Virus record (IMG/VR): IMGVR_UViG_3300025778_000029
Span: 1 to 42,416 of that record
Length of the DNA: 42,416 nt
Strand: one strand, 5' to 3'
From: a virus
The notes under the pieces are model-generated. The model searched no databases and was not told where the DNA came from. It saw nothing but the letters and a program-made list of their open reading frames with translations. This document shows, piece by piece, positions 8,336 to 17,459 of the stretch. Both the position numbers and the translations under genes were made by a program. Each line of letters begins with the position of its first letter. The first letter of the stretch is position 1.

Positions 8336-8614
8336 ATGAAAATGTCTAAAGTAATGTCAAAGAATCCGATGACAGATATCAAGGGGACTGAAAAAGGTTC
8401 TCTTAAAGCCGTTTCTCAGCACAAGGCAATTGCCATGGGTTATGAAGCTGCTCCATCTGAGCCTCGTTCAATGATGAATCAAAAGCATAAAGGCGAAACT
8501 GGCGAAACGGTTGTTCCGGGATTCACATCCATGGGCAAGACCACTTCAAAGATTGCCATGAAGAATACCAAAGGTGCAAAGGGTTCCGAGTCAACACCTA
8601 TGAAAAAGAAGTAA
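8336..8614 (+). CDS. Small basic, Met/Lys-rich protein, unknown
   Basis: An AAAGGAA Shine-Dalgarno precedes ATG 8336. The 92-aa product is very rich in Lys, Met, Ser and Gly, lacks hydrophobic core segments and ends in a basic tail (TKGAKGSESTPMKKK). It is likely intrinsically disordered or nucleic-acid associated. It sits directly upstream of the gp10-like gene, so it may be a minor head or tail component. No family was recognised. Confidence 0.65.
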   Translation: MKMSKVMSKNPMTDIKGTEKGSLKAVSQHKAIAMGYEAAPSEPRSMMNQKHKGETGETVVPGFTSMGKTTSKIAMKNTKGAKGSESTPMKKK

Positions 8615-8625
8615 TTTAATTCCCG

Positions 8626-10020
8626 ATGGAAATTAAACTTTCTACGGGAAATTATGCAAAACCTTCCCTTCAACTACCTGTTGAAAGGCTTGTAAATGCA
8701 TATGTTGAATCTACTCCTGCTGGTCCATCTGAAGATATAAGAACAGCGCGTCCCGGCTTAACAAAGATTTACAGTTTTGGAACAAGTCCAATCCTTGCAA
8801 TGTATCAAGTCCCCGGTTTATTCAATGGGGACTTGTTTACTATTTGCGGAGAATCCGTTTATAGAAATAATAATCTAATCGGAACAGTGGCCTTTTCTCA
8901 AACCCCTCAAATTGCTGCAATTTCCGGTAAAATGGCAATTGTATCAGGAGGAGGATTGTATATCTATGATGGGACAACCTTTACTCAGCAACAATATTTT
9001 GATGATGGTGTTTCAAGATTGGTTCCCTTTTCTGGCGTAACTGTTCTTTACAATATTTTCATCTATCCTGTTGTGGGTTCCAATCAATTCTTCTTTTCAA
9101 ATGTTGGTGAACCGGGAATAATAAACGCAGCCAATGAATCATTGGTTCAGGTTTCTCCTGATGATATTGTTCAATCTTTTGTTTTGGCAGAAATTGTTTA
9201 TTTCTTTAAAAACAGAACAACTGAATTGTGGCAATTTACGGGTAATTTGACTGCACCATTTCAGGAAATTCAAGGTGCAACATATGCAAGAGGATGTGTG
9301 TCACAGGGTTCCGTAGTCAAAGCAGATAATGCTTTGTTCTGGATTGGAGACGATTTACAAGTTTATCGTTCTTCAACAGTTCCAGAAAGAATTTCAACAT
9401 CTTTTATTGAAGATAGACTCCATTCTGAAACACAACCTCAGAATATTTCAGCATTTACTGTAAATGTTCTCGGACATATTTTTTATGTCATCAATCTTGT
9501 AGGATTGAATGAATCGTGGGCCTATGATTGTCAGACAAAAACTTGGGCACAATGGGGAACTCAACAAAGAGCACAAGAAATTCCGGGTATTTTTCAATGT
9601 TCATTAGCCGTTGGTCAAGGTAATTTTATCTTTGGCGGTTCTTATAATGATGGAAGAGTATTCAAATTTGATACTACAAATCATACAGATGATGGTGTTC
9701 CCGTTCAAGTTATCGTTTCTGGAAATGTTTTGACAAGCGGCGGTTATAACAAGTGCTTCAATGTGTCTTTACATAATGTAAGAGGTGTTGGCACAATTGC
9801 TACTCCAAATCCCGTTATAAAAATGCGTTATAGTGATGACGGAAGAACTTGGACAACATGGTATCCTGCAAGTTATGGAACGATTGCTTCTTATCGTTAT
9901 AAGACAACTTGGAGAAATCTTGGTTTGATTAGACAACCCGGAAGATGGTTTGAATTCAGTATTTCAGATGCTGTGAATATTACAGTTGAAGGGCTTAGTT
10001 TAAATGAGCCTAGAGTTTGA
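8626..10020 (+). CDS. P22 gp10-like packaged-DNA stabilisation / tail hub protein
   Basis: The 464-aa product has the features of the phage stabilisation protein family (P22 gp10): an opening with KPSLQLPVERLVNAYVES and ARPGLTKIYSFG, then repeated beta-blade segments (LFTICGESVYRNNNLIG, GLYIYDGTTF, LFWIGDDLQVYRSS, WAYDCQTKTWAQWGT) suggesting a propeller-like body, and a C-terminal beta domain. Gp10 plugs the portal channel after packaging with gp4 and gp26. The partner gp4-like gene is at 1195, but no obvious gp26 needle was seen. There is no strong Shine-Dalgarno before ATG 8626. Confidence 0.8.
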   Translation: MEIKLSTGNYAKPSLQLPVERLVNAYVESTPAGPSEDIRTARPGLTKIYSFGTSPILAMYQVPGLFNGDLFTICGESVYRNNNLIGTVAFSQTPQIAAISGKMAIVSGGGLYIYDGTTFTQQQYFDDGVSRLVPFSGVTVLYNIFIYPVVGSNQFFFSNVGEPGIINAANESLVQVSPDDIVQSFVLAEIVYFFKNRTTELWQFTGNLTAPFQEIQGATYARGCVSQGSVVKADNALFWIGDDLQVYRSSTVPERISTSFIEDRLHSETQPQNISAFTVNVLGHIFYVINLVGLNESWAYDCQTKTWAQWGTQQRAQEIPGIFQCSLAVGQGNFIFGGSYNDGRVFKFDTTNHTDDGVPVQVIVSGNVLTSGGYNKCFNVSLHNVRGVGTIATPNPVIKMRYSDDGRTWTTWYPASYGTIASYRYKTTWRNLGLIRQPGRWFEFSISDAVNITVEGLSLNEPRV

Positions 10021-10276
10021 TTTTCTTTAAATCAAAGAGGTTTCCGTCAAATTTTTCATTTAATTTTTTAACAACATTCAAACCGGTTCCTTTTGTTGTA
10101 AAGCAAGTTTTTGGATATCTTGTCTTGTCTAATAGTTGGTGAACATAGCGTAAAGAAATGGGTTTGTCTTTATAAGTAACTACATAAACATATTGTTCTG
10201 TATCTAAAATTTGAACTTCGTATGGGTAATTACAAGAACTATTTGTTATTATTATTTTAGGTTTTGGACGAGACAT
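10010..10276 (-). CDS. Unknown 88-aa protein inserted against the late operon
   Basis: The likely start is ATG at 10276 on the minus strand (MSRPKPKIIITNSSCNYPYE); codons further upstream would run into the divergent gene at 10290. The product has a beta-strand N-terminus and a helical, basic C-terminus (HQLLDKTRYPKTCFTTKG, NLFDLKKIKL). It overlaps the 3' end of the gp10-like gene by 11 nt. It is the only minus-strand gene between 1 and 16862, like a small moron inserted between late genes. A minus-strand TATAAATA octamer lies at 10282-10289. No family was recognised. Confidence 0.55.
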   Translation of the reverse strand: MSRPKPKIIITNSSCNYPYEVQILDTEQYVYVVTYKDKPISLRYVHQLLDKTRYPKTCFTTKGTGLNVVKKLNEKFDGNLFDLKKIKL

Positions 10277-10289
10277 AAGGATATTTATA

Positions 10290-10727
10290 ATGGCATCTAA
10301 TTCTATAGTTTTATCCGCAACTTTACCTACAAAAACCACCAAATTGCTTGACCCGCAAGGTTATCCTAACCTGTCTTGGTATCTTTTTTGGAGAGCATTA
10401 GGTAATAATAATTCAACCATTGACCTTACTATTTTGGAAAGTGAAATTGCCACGGCTACGGCTACGGCAAATGAAGCATTATCTGAAGTCAGCACTGCAA
10501 AAACTGATGCTGCGGCTGCTTTGACATTAGCAGAAAGTTTGGAATTTGTTACTCCTTTAATCTATGCAAATGACGAAAATATTGCTCAACCCGTTTTTGC
10601 TACCAACTTTGAAGAAACTTCTGTTACTATTGTGAATAACCTCACAATATACGAAGATACTATAAATACACATAATAATAATAGTTTAATATTTGCTGCT
10701 TTGGACCAAGGTAGCCTTATAAGATAA
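10290..10727 (+). CDS. Probable virion protein with alanine-rich helical centre
   Basis: AAGGA at 10277-10281 supports ATG 10290. The 145-aa product has a short conserved-looking start (LLDPQGYPNLSWYLFWRALGN), an Ala/Thr/Glu-rich helix at residues about 48-85 (ESEIATATATANEALSEVS, AKTDAAAALTLAESL) likely to form a coiled coil, and a polar C-terminus. Short trimeric coiled coils of this kind are common in tail-fibre connectors and head fibres. The assignment to the virion is from context in the late operon. Confidence 0.6.
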   Translation: MASNSIVLSATLPTKTTKLLDPQGYPNLSWYLFWRALGNNNSTIDLTILESEIATATATANEALSEVSTAKTDAAAALTLAESLEFVTPLIYANDENIAQPVFATNFEETSVTIVNNLTIYEDTINTHNNNSLIFAALDQGSLIR

Positions 10728-10735
10728 GGAATGAA

Positions 10736-11071
10736 ATGACAACCAGCGTATCAAATCAAGACACAGTATTGTCCAATACAGCAATTACTGTTTTAACAAA
10801 TTCTTCTCCCTTGAATCAAATCACTGTGACAAAAATGACAGTTTGTAATTTGGACTCTGTGGCTCATGCCGTTTCAGTTTTCAGAGTTCCGGCTGGCGGT
10901 TCTACATCTAATGCTACTACTATGGTTTATCAATATCCAGTTTCTGGTGGAGCAACATTGAGTTTAGTAATGGGTGGTCATACTCTTGTCAATGGTCAAA
11001 CATTTCAAGCACAAACTGACACAACCAATGCAGTTGTTAATTTGAGTGTTTCATATCAAGTGGTTTCATGA
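10736..11071 (+). CDS. Small beta-sandwich virion protein
   Basis: The 111-aa product (TSVSNQDTVLSNTAITVLTN ... TVTKMTVCNLDSVAHAVSVF ... TFQAQTDTTNAVVNLSVSYQ) has regular alternating hydrophobic strands and Ser/Thr/Val-rich composition, like small head decoration or tail proteins. ATG 10736 follows the previous gene by 8 nt with an AAGGAATG context. Its stop overlaps the next start (ATGA at 11068-11071). The exact position in the particle cannot be deduced. Confidence 0.6.
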   Translation: MTTSVSNQDTVLSNTAITVLTNSSPLNQITVTKMTVCNLDSVAHAVSVFRVPAGGSTSNATTMVYQYPVSGGATLSLVMGGHTLVNGQTFQAQTDTTNAVVNLSVSYQVVS

Positions 11072-11814
11072 TTAGAACATTAAATTCAAATATCATCAAC
11101 GAAATTGCCAATCATGAAGATGTAAGATTTTGGCTTGCATATAATGATGAAGTCATTGATTTGGGTCATCTCGTAAGCAATATCAATAATTATTGCTTTT
11201 TGACTGATGAACAAGATGGTGGCTACATTCTCGTTAATCATGGTAAAGGGCATTATGTTGCTCATACTTTGGCTTTGCCTTCAGCGAGAGGTAAACCAAT
11301 GTATCAATTGATGCAAGATGGTTTTAGATTTTTGTTTACGAATACAGATTGTGTTGAAATTTCAACATTGGTTCCTGATGGTAACAAGAAGGCTTTGAAT
11401 TGGGCAAATATTGCCGGTTTCAAACCCACTTTTAGAAGAGAAGAATTCTTCCCTCAGAATAACCAAATGATTGGTGGTCAATTCTTTACAATGACATATC
11501 AAGATTGGGTTTTAAACTGCGAACATCTTTCACAAATTGGTGAAGATTTTCATGAAAAGATTGAAACAGCCTTGGGGCATTTTAATCATCCTTATGATGC
11601 GGTTCACGATAAGTTCGTTGGAGCAACCATTTTGGGATGCAAATCTGGTAATATTACGAAGGCTATTGAGCAGTATAACAAGTGGGCTTTGCTTGCCGGA
11701 TACTTACCGGTCCAAATCCTAAATAATACGCCGCCAACCATTTATATGGGAACGGCAATCATACAAATCGGGCAAGACAATGAATTAGAAATTCTTGCCG
11801 TATCAGGAGAATAA
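11068..11814 (+). CDS. GNAT-fold acetyltransferase-like phage protein
   Basis: The 248-aa product has an N-terminal domain of about 150 residues resembling phage GNAT-like proteins of ejection clusters: GYILVNHGKGHYVAHTLALP (beta4-type strand), PSARGKPMYQLMQDGFRFLF (the acetyl-CoA loop plus helix region) and PDGNKKALNWANIAGFKPTF (the typical GNAT C-terminal 'N..A...Y..GF' segment). The C-terminal 100 residues include a helical region and a beta hairpin. Similar GNAT-like genes commonly precede the ejection proteins in P22-like genomes. The substrate is unknown and the protein could be structural. It overlaps the upstream gene by 4 nt. Confidence 0.6.
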   Translation: MIRTLNSNIINEIANHEDVRFWLAYNDEVIDLGHLVSNINNYCFLTDEQDGGYILVNHGKGHYVAHTLALPSARGKPMYQLMQDGFRFLFTNTDCVEISTLVPDGNKKALNWANIAGFKPTFRREEFFPQNNQMIGGQFFTMTYQDWVLNCEHLSQIGEDFHEKIETALGHFNHPYDAVHDKFVGATILGCKSGNITKAIEQYNKWALLAGYLPVQILNNTPPTIYMGTAIIQIGQDNELEILAVSGE

Positions 11815-11816
11815 TT

Positions 11817-12743
11817 ATGCCGGGGACAGCAGCAGCAGCGATTGGAAGCGTTGTCGGAGGAATCGGTGCCGCCGGTTCAGCAGCAGCAGGATTGGCATCT
11901 GCCGCCGCACCTTTTATTGGACCGGCAGGCACAATTATTAAAGGTATTACGGGTATGGGTGCGGCAGGAAATACTGCCGGGGCCGGTCAACAAGCCGCCG
12001 CCGATGCGAATGCTTTTAATCAACAAGTTTATGGTGCTGCTCAAGGTAATCTAAATCCCTTCATTCTTTCAGGCCAATCTGCCAATAATGAATTAGGCGG
12101 ATTACTTGGTTTGAATGGTAATACAAATGCTCAAAATGCTTTTGATACGTTTCGCAAAAGTTCTCCTTATCAATTTCAATTGAATCAGGGATTGAATGCA
12201 ATTGCTACTCAAAACGCCGGTCAATATGGAAGTGGGGCAACTGCCAAAGCGTTGAATAATTATGCTCAAGGACAAGCTGGTAGTGCTCTTGGAAATTACA
12301 TGGCACAACTTGGGTTTTTAAATAATTCTGGCCAAACTGCCGCTGGGACACTAGCCGGGTTGGGAAATGATGCTTCAAGACAATATGCCAGTAATTTGTA
12401 TAATGGAGCCAATGCTTATGGGGCAGGGCAAGTTAATAGTGCCAATGCTCAAAATAGTATGACAAATGGTTTGACTGGGGCTTTAAGTTCATTTTTGAAT
12501 CCCGCTTCTACATCAAGTTATGGAAATGTAAAATTACCGGATATGAATGCTGTAACACCATATGAGGCACCAACAGGTGTCTTGGCAAACATGCCGAATT
12601 TTAATAATTTGAATTTAAGTAATACATTGCCAAATGTTTTACCAAGAGTATCGGGAGGTGTTCTTGGAGAAGATGGTTCAATGATTCCGTTTACAGATGG
12701 CGGAACACCGGCTGGTGCTGCTCCTCCCACACTTGGTTTGTAA
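11817..12743 (+). CDS. Ejection (internal virion) protein, P22 gp7-like
   Basis: The 308-aa product has an Ala/Gly-rich hydrophobic N-terminus (residues 1-50) able to insert into a membrane, then a helical, Gln/Asn/Ala-rich body with SSPYQFQLNQGLNAI, NAGQYGSGATAKALNNYAQG and NYMAQLGFLNNSGQTAAGTL. The SPxYxFxxxxGxxAI ... G..SGAxxKAL..Y.Q pattern is typical of gp7-type DNA transfer proteins, which leave the capsid with the DNA and help it cross the cell envelope. Two larger ejection-type proteins follow directly. Confidence 0.75.
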   Translation: MPGTAAAAIGSVVGGIGAAGSAAAGLASAAAPFIGPAGTIIKGITGMGAAGNTAGAGQQAAADANAFNQQVYGAAQGNLNPFILSGQSANNELGGLLGLNGNTNAQNAFDTFRKSSPYQFQLNQGLNAIATQNAGQYGSGATAKALNNYAQGQAGSALGNYMAQLGFLNNSGQTAAGTLAGLGNDASRQYASNLYNGANAYGAGQVNSANAQNSMTNGLTGALSSFLNPASTSSYGNVKLPDMNAVTPYEAPTGVLANMPNFNNLNLSNTLPNVLPRVSGGVLGEDGSMIPFTDGGTPAGAAPPTLGL

Positions 12744-12753
12744 GGATTAAAAA

Positions 12754-15162
12754 ATGGCTGATTTTCAATTTGGCGGCGGCACTGCTTTAAATATTGCTCC
12801 GGATGTTCCGACATATACAGCACAAAAGGATGCTTCTGATTCTGCATTAAGTGTTCAACAAAATAATGCAAAGCGTCAAGCACTTGGTGTTTTGGCTAAC
12901 GTGGATGTCAATGACCCTGATTCCATCAATAAGGGCATGAATGCTCTTTTGGCAAGTGGTCAGGCAACACAAGCAGCCGAACTTGCTAACCTTCAATATA
13001 CCCGTTGGCAACGCCAAACCGGTCAACAAATTGTTGGAGCATTATCGCAAACACCCGCCGGTCAAGCATTATTGGGTGGTGCTATGGGTGGACAGGCTCC
13101 GCAGCAACAAGCCCCGCAGCAGCAAGCTCCGCAGCAACAAACTGAACAACAAATGAATCCGCAACAAATGGAGATGGCTCTTCATCAACATTTGATTGGA
13201 GATTTTCAACAAGCCGCGCAAATTACTGACCCAGACAAGTTGGCTGCTTTTAAACAATCCATGCATCAAAAATATGACGGAATTATTGGTCCGGATAGAG
13301 TGGAACAAGAACTTTCTACAGAAAAGAATCCTTCTGACTATCTTGCAAAGGCTGTTGAACACGCTAAAGCGGCTGAAGCCCTTCGTCAACAAATGAGTGG
13401 GGCACAATCGCCCCAGAATGCGTCAGGACAGGCTCCACAGGGTCAAGTGGCATCAACACAGCCGCAAGGCGTCCAAGGGTCTACAGCGGCCCCTGTAAAC
13501 CCTTCTAGCGCCCCTGCCGGGTCTCCGGGTAATTTGGTCGGTCAGGGTCAAATGGCCGTTGAAGCAAACCATGCAATCGCTGGTCAAGCCCCACAGGCTG
13601 ACCCCAATGAAACGTTATGGAATGGTGTAAAACGTGGTCAAGCACAAGTTTTAGCCTCTCCTCAAGCGGCTGCTTTGGCATCTGCTTTAAAAACTACTGT
13701 TGGAATTGATTTGACACCGGTTATTAAGACAGGCCAAGATGCGCTTGACCCCGACAAATCTGCTGCAACAACTCGTGCAACGGGTGTTGCTACAAATGAT
13801 ACACAAGCAGCAAAATCTGTAGCCGATTTGTTCTTGCCAAAAGAAACTTCACTTACCACAAAGAATGGTTCTACAGTTATCTTTAAAAATGATGCAGAAA
13901 AAATTGCTGCACTTTCGGCACCGGATGCTGCTCAAAAATATGGTGAAGATGTTGTTCAAAAAGGTCTTGCACAAGCGGGTCTTAAAGTTTCTATGGAACA
14001 TTTTTATGACCCGACAACTGGTGCAGATTTGGGAGAACGTCCTGTTACTGAATTGCAAAAAATTCAAACTGCAAACAATCAAGGCGGTCAAGGTCAAACT
14101 GTCATAACAGATAGAGCAGATAGAAACAATAATTATGGTAATGTGAAAGCCATCCCCGGTCATCCTTATCCGGGTCAAGTGGCCACAGACGCTCAAGGTT
14201 TTGCAATTTTTAAAGATGTTGCATCTGGAAATGCTGCAATGGATAGAACAATCCTTCAGCGACAAACTTTACACGGTTTGAATACCATTGATGGTATCAT
14301 TGCAGACCCAAAATATGGTTATGACCCAAATAATCATCAATATGCTGCAACTGTCGCGGCTGCTTTAGGCGTAAAACCAACTGATACGGTTGATTTGCAT
14401 GACCCAACTATTCGTCAAAAAATGATGAGTGTTATGCAACCTATTGAAAGAGGAACCGTGCGTTCAAGTCAGGCACCAACTCCTCAAATGGGAACTGCTC
14501 CTGCGGCTCAACAAACTTATAATACAGACCAGAATGCAAATTATAATACTAATTTGAAAACTGCACAGGAAAATATCCAAAGTTATCCTATGAAAGTTAA
14601 TACTGGAATGCAAATCAAAGGGTTGGCTTCGCAAGTCGGAGCAGGGCCTTCTGCACAATTTCAACAAAATCTTGCAAATATTCTTTCTCCTATTTTCCCA
14701 CAAGCAGCAAATCATGCGGCTAATGCACAACAACTTGAAGCGGATTTGGCAACAGGATTTAAAAATGTTATGACTTCTGGGGTTAGAAGCCAGAATGAAT
14801 TTGATGCTGTTACAAAACCTTTGCCTACCTTGTTATCACAACAAGACAGATTGAAATTTTATGGGGCAGGAATTGCCGCTTCAGAACTTTTGAATCAAGC
14901 AAAAGACCAAGCACGTATTCTTTATGATAATACACACTCTGATAAATCCGAAGCAGGGTTTCAAAAATATTGGCAATCCACTCCTCAATATCAAAAAGGA
15001 ATTTTTGGTATTACAGACCCATCCACTGGATTATCTCCTTGGGCCGGTGTGAATCTTGGAACTGCCAATGGTAAACCTGTTCCATTTGTTCAATTGGACC
15101 CTAAAACCGGCAAATATATTGTTGGAGCCGGGTTGGGTCGCGGAAATCACCAAGAATTTTAA
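12754..15162 (+). CDS. Ejection protein with a lytic-transglycosylase-like domain
   Basis: This 802-aa protein has a helical N-terminus, a Gln/Pro/Ala-rich low-complexity linker (about residues 110-290, including three APQQQ units), and at about residues 450-565 a domain containing RNNNYGNVK, QGFAIFKDVASGNAAMDR, GLNTIDGIIADPKYGYDPNN and YAATVAAALGV ... MQPIERG. That order matches the N(P/Y)GN-type muramidase/transglycosylase-like domain found in many virion proteins, which opens peptidoglycan during DNA entry. The remaining C-terminus is helical. RBS: AAGGATTAAAAA before ATG 12754. The enzymatic activity is inferred. Confidence 0.75.
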   Translation: MADFQFGGGTALNIAPDVPTYTAQKDASDSALSVQQNNAKRQALGVLANVDVNDPDSINKGMNALLASGQATQAAELANLQYTRWQRQTGQQIVGALSQTPAGQALLGGAMGGQAPQQQAPQQQAPQQQTEQQMNPQQMEMALHQHLIGDFQQAAQITDPDKLAAFKQSMHQKYDGIIGPDRVEQELSTEKNPSDYLAKAVEHAKAAEALRQQMSGAQSPQNASGQAPQGQVASTQPQGVQGSTAAPVNPSSAPAGSPGNLVGQGQMAVEANHAIAGQAPQADPNETLWNGVKRGQAQVLASPQAAALASALKTTVGIDLTPVIKTGQDALDPDKSAATTRATGVATNDTQAAKSVADLFLPKETSLTTKNGSTVIFKNDAEKIAALSAPDAAQKYGEDVVQKGLAQAGLKVSMEHFYDPTTGADLGERPVTELQKIQTANNQGGQGQTVITDRADRNNNYGNVKAIPGHPYPGQVATDAQGFAIFKDVASGNAAMDRTILQRQTLHGLNTIDGIIADPKYGYDPNNHQYAATVAAALGVKPTDTVDLHDPTIRQKMMSVMQPIERGTVRSSQAPTPQMGTAPAAQQTYNTDQNANYNTNLKTAQENIQSYPMKVNTGMQIKGLASQVGAGPSAQFQQNLANILSPIFPQAANHAANAQQLEADLATGFKNVMTSGVRSQNEFDAVTKPLPTLLSQQDRLKFYGAGIAASELLNQAKDQARILYDNTHSDKSEAGFQKYWQSTPQYQKGIFGITDPSTGLSPWAGVNLGTANGKPVPFVQLDPKTGKYIVGAGLGRGNHQEF
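13096..13140 (+). repeat. Three tandem 15-bp units encoding APQQQ
   Basis: GCTCCGCAGCAACAA occurs three times in a row with two silent changes in the middle copy. It encodes the Gln-rich linker of the 802-aa ejection protein and is a likely site of slippage. Confidence 0.85.
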
Positions 15163-15171
15163 GGACATAAA

Positions 15172-16887
15172 ATGGACAATACCGGAATTGAGGCAACAAA
15201 TGGTGTGGTCTATGGTGATGAACCGCCAGCCAATGCCCCAACTAAAACTACTGCAACTGGAATTGAAGCCCCATCTACAGGAGTAGTGTATGGTGATGAA
15301 ACAGTCGCGCCCGTAATCGTTACTGCACCAAAAGGTGCTTATCAAGGTGAAGATTTAAGTCTCCCTGCTGTTCTTGGTGGAGCAGTTTATAACCTTCCGG
15401 GGTCTGCTGCTAATATGGCCGGTGGTATCTTAAATGCATTGGGTCACCCTATAACAACTCTTAAAACTATGGGTTCCATTGCTGGTGGAGAAGCACAAAA
15501 TTTATCTCAAGCCATGGTTCCGGTTCTACAAGCCGTGGGAGATAAGAATGCGGCTCCTTTATCTTGGAATGGTCATCCTATGTTTGATACAAAAGCAGCC
15601 GATGCTTTGAATAGTCAATTTGGCAATCATTACGGAAGTTGGAATGATTTCTTACATTATGCTAAAACTGACCCGGTTGGCCCGTTGGCAGATGCAAGTA
15701 TTTTGCTATCTGGTGGAGAAACTGCTGCGGCACGTGGTGCTGCGGCATTAGGTGAAGCATCAGATGTTGGTAATATATTGGGAAAAACTGCAAAAGTTTT
15801 AGGTAAAGGTTCAGAATATACTGCACCTATAACCGGTCAATTAAAACTTGCGGGAGATGCCTCTAAAGCGGTGATTCCTAATATGGGAATTGGTGCGAAA
15901 GTTGGAGATACCGTTTCACAAATTATTAGTCATGCAACTGATGTTCCGACTGATTATATTAAAGAAGCATACTCTGCTGGTCGCGAAGGCGGGTTGAAAC
16001 AATCAATTTTTCAAGATGCACAAAATGGTAAATTGGATGCCAATAAAGTCGCAGATACTGTAGAAAATGAAGTGGCTTCAAATCATCCGGCTATTGATGC
16101 ACAACCTATTGTAGATGCTACTAAAGATTATTTGACAAATAATTTCCATAGTAATCCCTCAGAAATGGAGGGTATTGTGCAAGATTTCATGGATAATGGA
16201 GATTTTTCTCCAAAAGGTATTGAAGGATTCCGAAACAGAGTTGGAGAAGTTCGTGATGCATTAGATACAAATGCTCCTGAACTTGAAAATTCTGCCGACA
16301 AATTTAAAAGAATGCAAGATGGTAATTTTTTGAGTCATCTATACGATAATCTTGGAACACAACTTGAAACCCAAGCCCCTGATTATTTAAAAGTCAGAGA
16401 AGCAGCCGATAATGTTCGTAATGGAACAAAAGGTGCAATTGATGATTTGAGCGAGGCTTATCAAAAGTTTAAGCCTAATTCAGATATTGCTGCTACTAAA
16501 GCCGCTGGTGAAGAAACAAGCAGTCTATTCCCAACAAAAAATACACTTGGTCACCAAATCGTAAGCAGTGCTTTGGGTCTTGGTGGAAGTGTGTTAGGAA
16601 TTGGTCATGGTTTGCCTGAAGGTGGCTCTTTATTTGGAGGTGGATTCGGATTAGGAACCGCTTTACAATCACCAAGAATTGCAGGGTCTGCTGCAAATCT
16701 TACGGGTAGACTTGCAAGAGGTTATAGTGCATTGGAAGAATTTGGAGGCAAATATGTTGCCCCTAATACTCTTCCTACTGTTCGTGCAGCAGATGTTTTA
16801 TCTACTAATCAACAACAAACTGCACCGAACCAAGGTGTTCTTCAAACTTATATGCCCTATCTCAAACCTTACGGGTATGAGAAGTAA
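15172..16887 (+). CDS. Large ejection (internal virion) protein, last of the cluster
   Basis: The 571-aa product is helical and Ala/Gly-rich, with an N-terminal duplicated motif (GIEATNGVVYGDE and GIEAPSTGVVYGDE), an amphipathic central part (AVLGGAVYNLPGSAANMAGG, LADASILLSGGETAAARGAA) and a glycine-rich hydrophobic segment near residues 465-505. Its position after the gp7-like and transglycosylase-like proteins matches the third ejection protein (gp16/gp20 position) of P22-like phages. AAGGACATAAA precedes ATG 15172. Its last 26 nt overlap a convergent minus-strand gene. Sequence similarity to a named family was not recognised. Confidence 0.65.
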   Translation: MDNTGIEATNGVVYGDEPPANAPTKTTATGIEAPSTGVVYGDETVAPVIVTAPKGAYQGEDLSLPAVLGGAVYNLPGSAANMAGGILNALGHPITTLKTMGSIAGGEAQNLSQAMVPVLQAVGDKNAAPLSWNGHPMFDTKAADALNSQFGNHYGSWNDFLHYAKTDPVGPLADASILLSGGETAAARGAAALGEASDVGNILGKTAKVLGKGSEYTAPITGQLKLAGDASKAVIPNMGIGAKVGDTVSQIISHATDVPTDYIKEAYSAGREGGLKQSIFQDAQNGKLDANKVADTVENEVASNHPAIDAQPIVDATKDYLTNNFHSNPSEMEGIVQDFMDNGDFSPKGIEGFRNRVGEVRDALDTNAPELENSADKFKRMQDGNFLSHLYDNLGTQLETQAPDYLKVREAADNVRNGTKGAIDDLSEAYQKFKPNSDIAATKAAGEETSSLFPTKNTLGHQIVSSALGLGGSVLGIGHGLPEGGSLFGGGFGLGTALQSPRIAGSAANLTGRLARGYSALEEFGGKYVAPNTLPTVRAADVLSTNQQQTAPNQGVLQTYMPYLKPYGYEK

Positions 16888-17059
16888 GTTTACGTTCGCG
16901 TTCCTTATCCCGAGCCATAGCTTTTGCATATCTGTCGGGGTCACTCGGACGAGTATTATTTCCGGCCAAATATGCAACAATAATGAACGCGGCGTAAAGC
17001 GGAAAAAGCCAATGGCAAAAAATAAGAATAAAAATACCAATAATTAAGATGATACCCAT
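16862..17059 (-). CDS. 65-aa membrane protein with basic cytoplasmic-type tail
   Basis: ATG 17059 (minus) has a GGAG Shine-Dalgarno about eight bases upstream. Residues 1-33 (MGIILIIGIFILIFCHWLFP, LYAAFIIVAYLAG) are hydrophobic and could form one long helix or a short hairpin; residues 34-65 are strongly basic and charged (DRYAKAMARDKERERKL). Small proteins like this may be holin/antiholin or superinfection-exclusion factors, but no signature decides. It overlaps the 3' end of the ejection gene by 26 nt and heads a minus-strand block containing two endonuclease genes upstream. Confidence 0.65.
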   Translation of the reverse strand: MGIILIIGIFILIFCHWLFPLYAAFIIVAYLAGNNTRPSDPDRYAKAMARDKERERKLTSHTRKV

Positions 17060-17082
17060 TTGACTTCTCCTTCGTTGCTACA

Positions 17083-17088
17083 ATTATA
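17083..17088 (-). promoter_or_regulatory. Possible -10 element for the small membrane protein
   Basis: A perfect TATAAT (minus strand) lies 24 nt before the ATG at 17059. A TTGACA is present at 17110-17115, but the spacer is 21 nt, too long for a standard sigma-70 promoter, so this is a weak call. Confidence 0.3.
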
Positions 17089-17111
17089 ATTTAACACCGA
17101 AAAAGAGTTTG

Positions 17112-17459
17112 TCAAGGGGTTCCAAACATTAAAGCCAATTGTATCAACACATCTTCGTTATCAACATTTTCTTCAATGCATTTTTGATAATAACCTATCA
17201 AAATGTTTTTTCTAAAATAGGGATATAAATCTCTCTTGAAAGTCTCAATGAAAAGCCCAGTATCAATTCGTTCGTAATTATCATAACAATAAGTCAAACC
17301 TAAATTGTCAGTTCCAATCCATAATCTGAAATGATACCTTGTAACATCTGCCAACTTATCTTCATCAACAGTTAAAGATAATGCTATCGGAGTATGCCTT
17401 CCGACTTCCTCTGATAGCAGTCTTTCTAAAAATCCGCTTGTATAAAGTTGTTCAATCAT
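17112..17459 (-). CDS. Unknown 115-aa soluble protein
   Basis: The product (MIEQLYTSGFLERLLSEEVG ... TRYHFRLWIGTDNLGLTYCY ... NVDNEDVLIQLALMFGTP) is acidic, of mixed alpha/beta pattern, with no signal or membrane segment. Its ATG overlaps the stop of the upstream HNH endonuclease gene as ATGA, so the two are probably co-translated. It might be cargo carried along with the endonuclease or an older resident gene. No family was recognised. Confidence 0.6.
   Translation of the reverse strand: MIEQLYTSGFLERLLSEEVGRHTPIALSLTVDEDKLADVTRYHFRLWIGTDNLGLTYCYDNYERIDTGLFIETFKRDLYPYFRKNILIGYYQKCIEENVDNEDVLIQLALMFGTP

Noticed and set aside
12518-12883. 121-aa minus-strand frame across the ejection gene junction
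   Set aside because: Overlaps two well-supported plus-strand genes and has no start signal.
13849-14265. 138-aa minus-strand frame within the 802-aa ejection gene
   Set aside because: Cys/Ile/Ser-rich antisense shadow of a gene with a clear domain.
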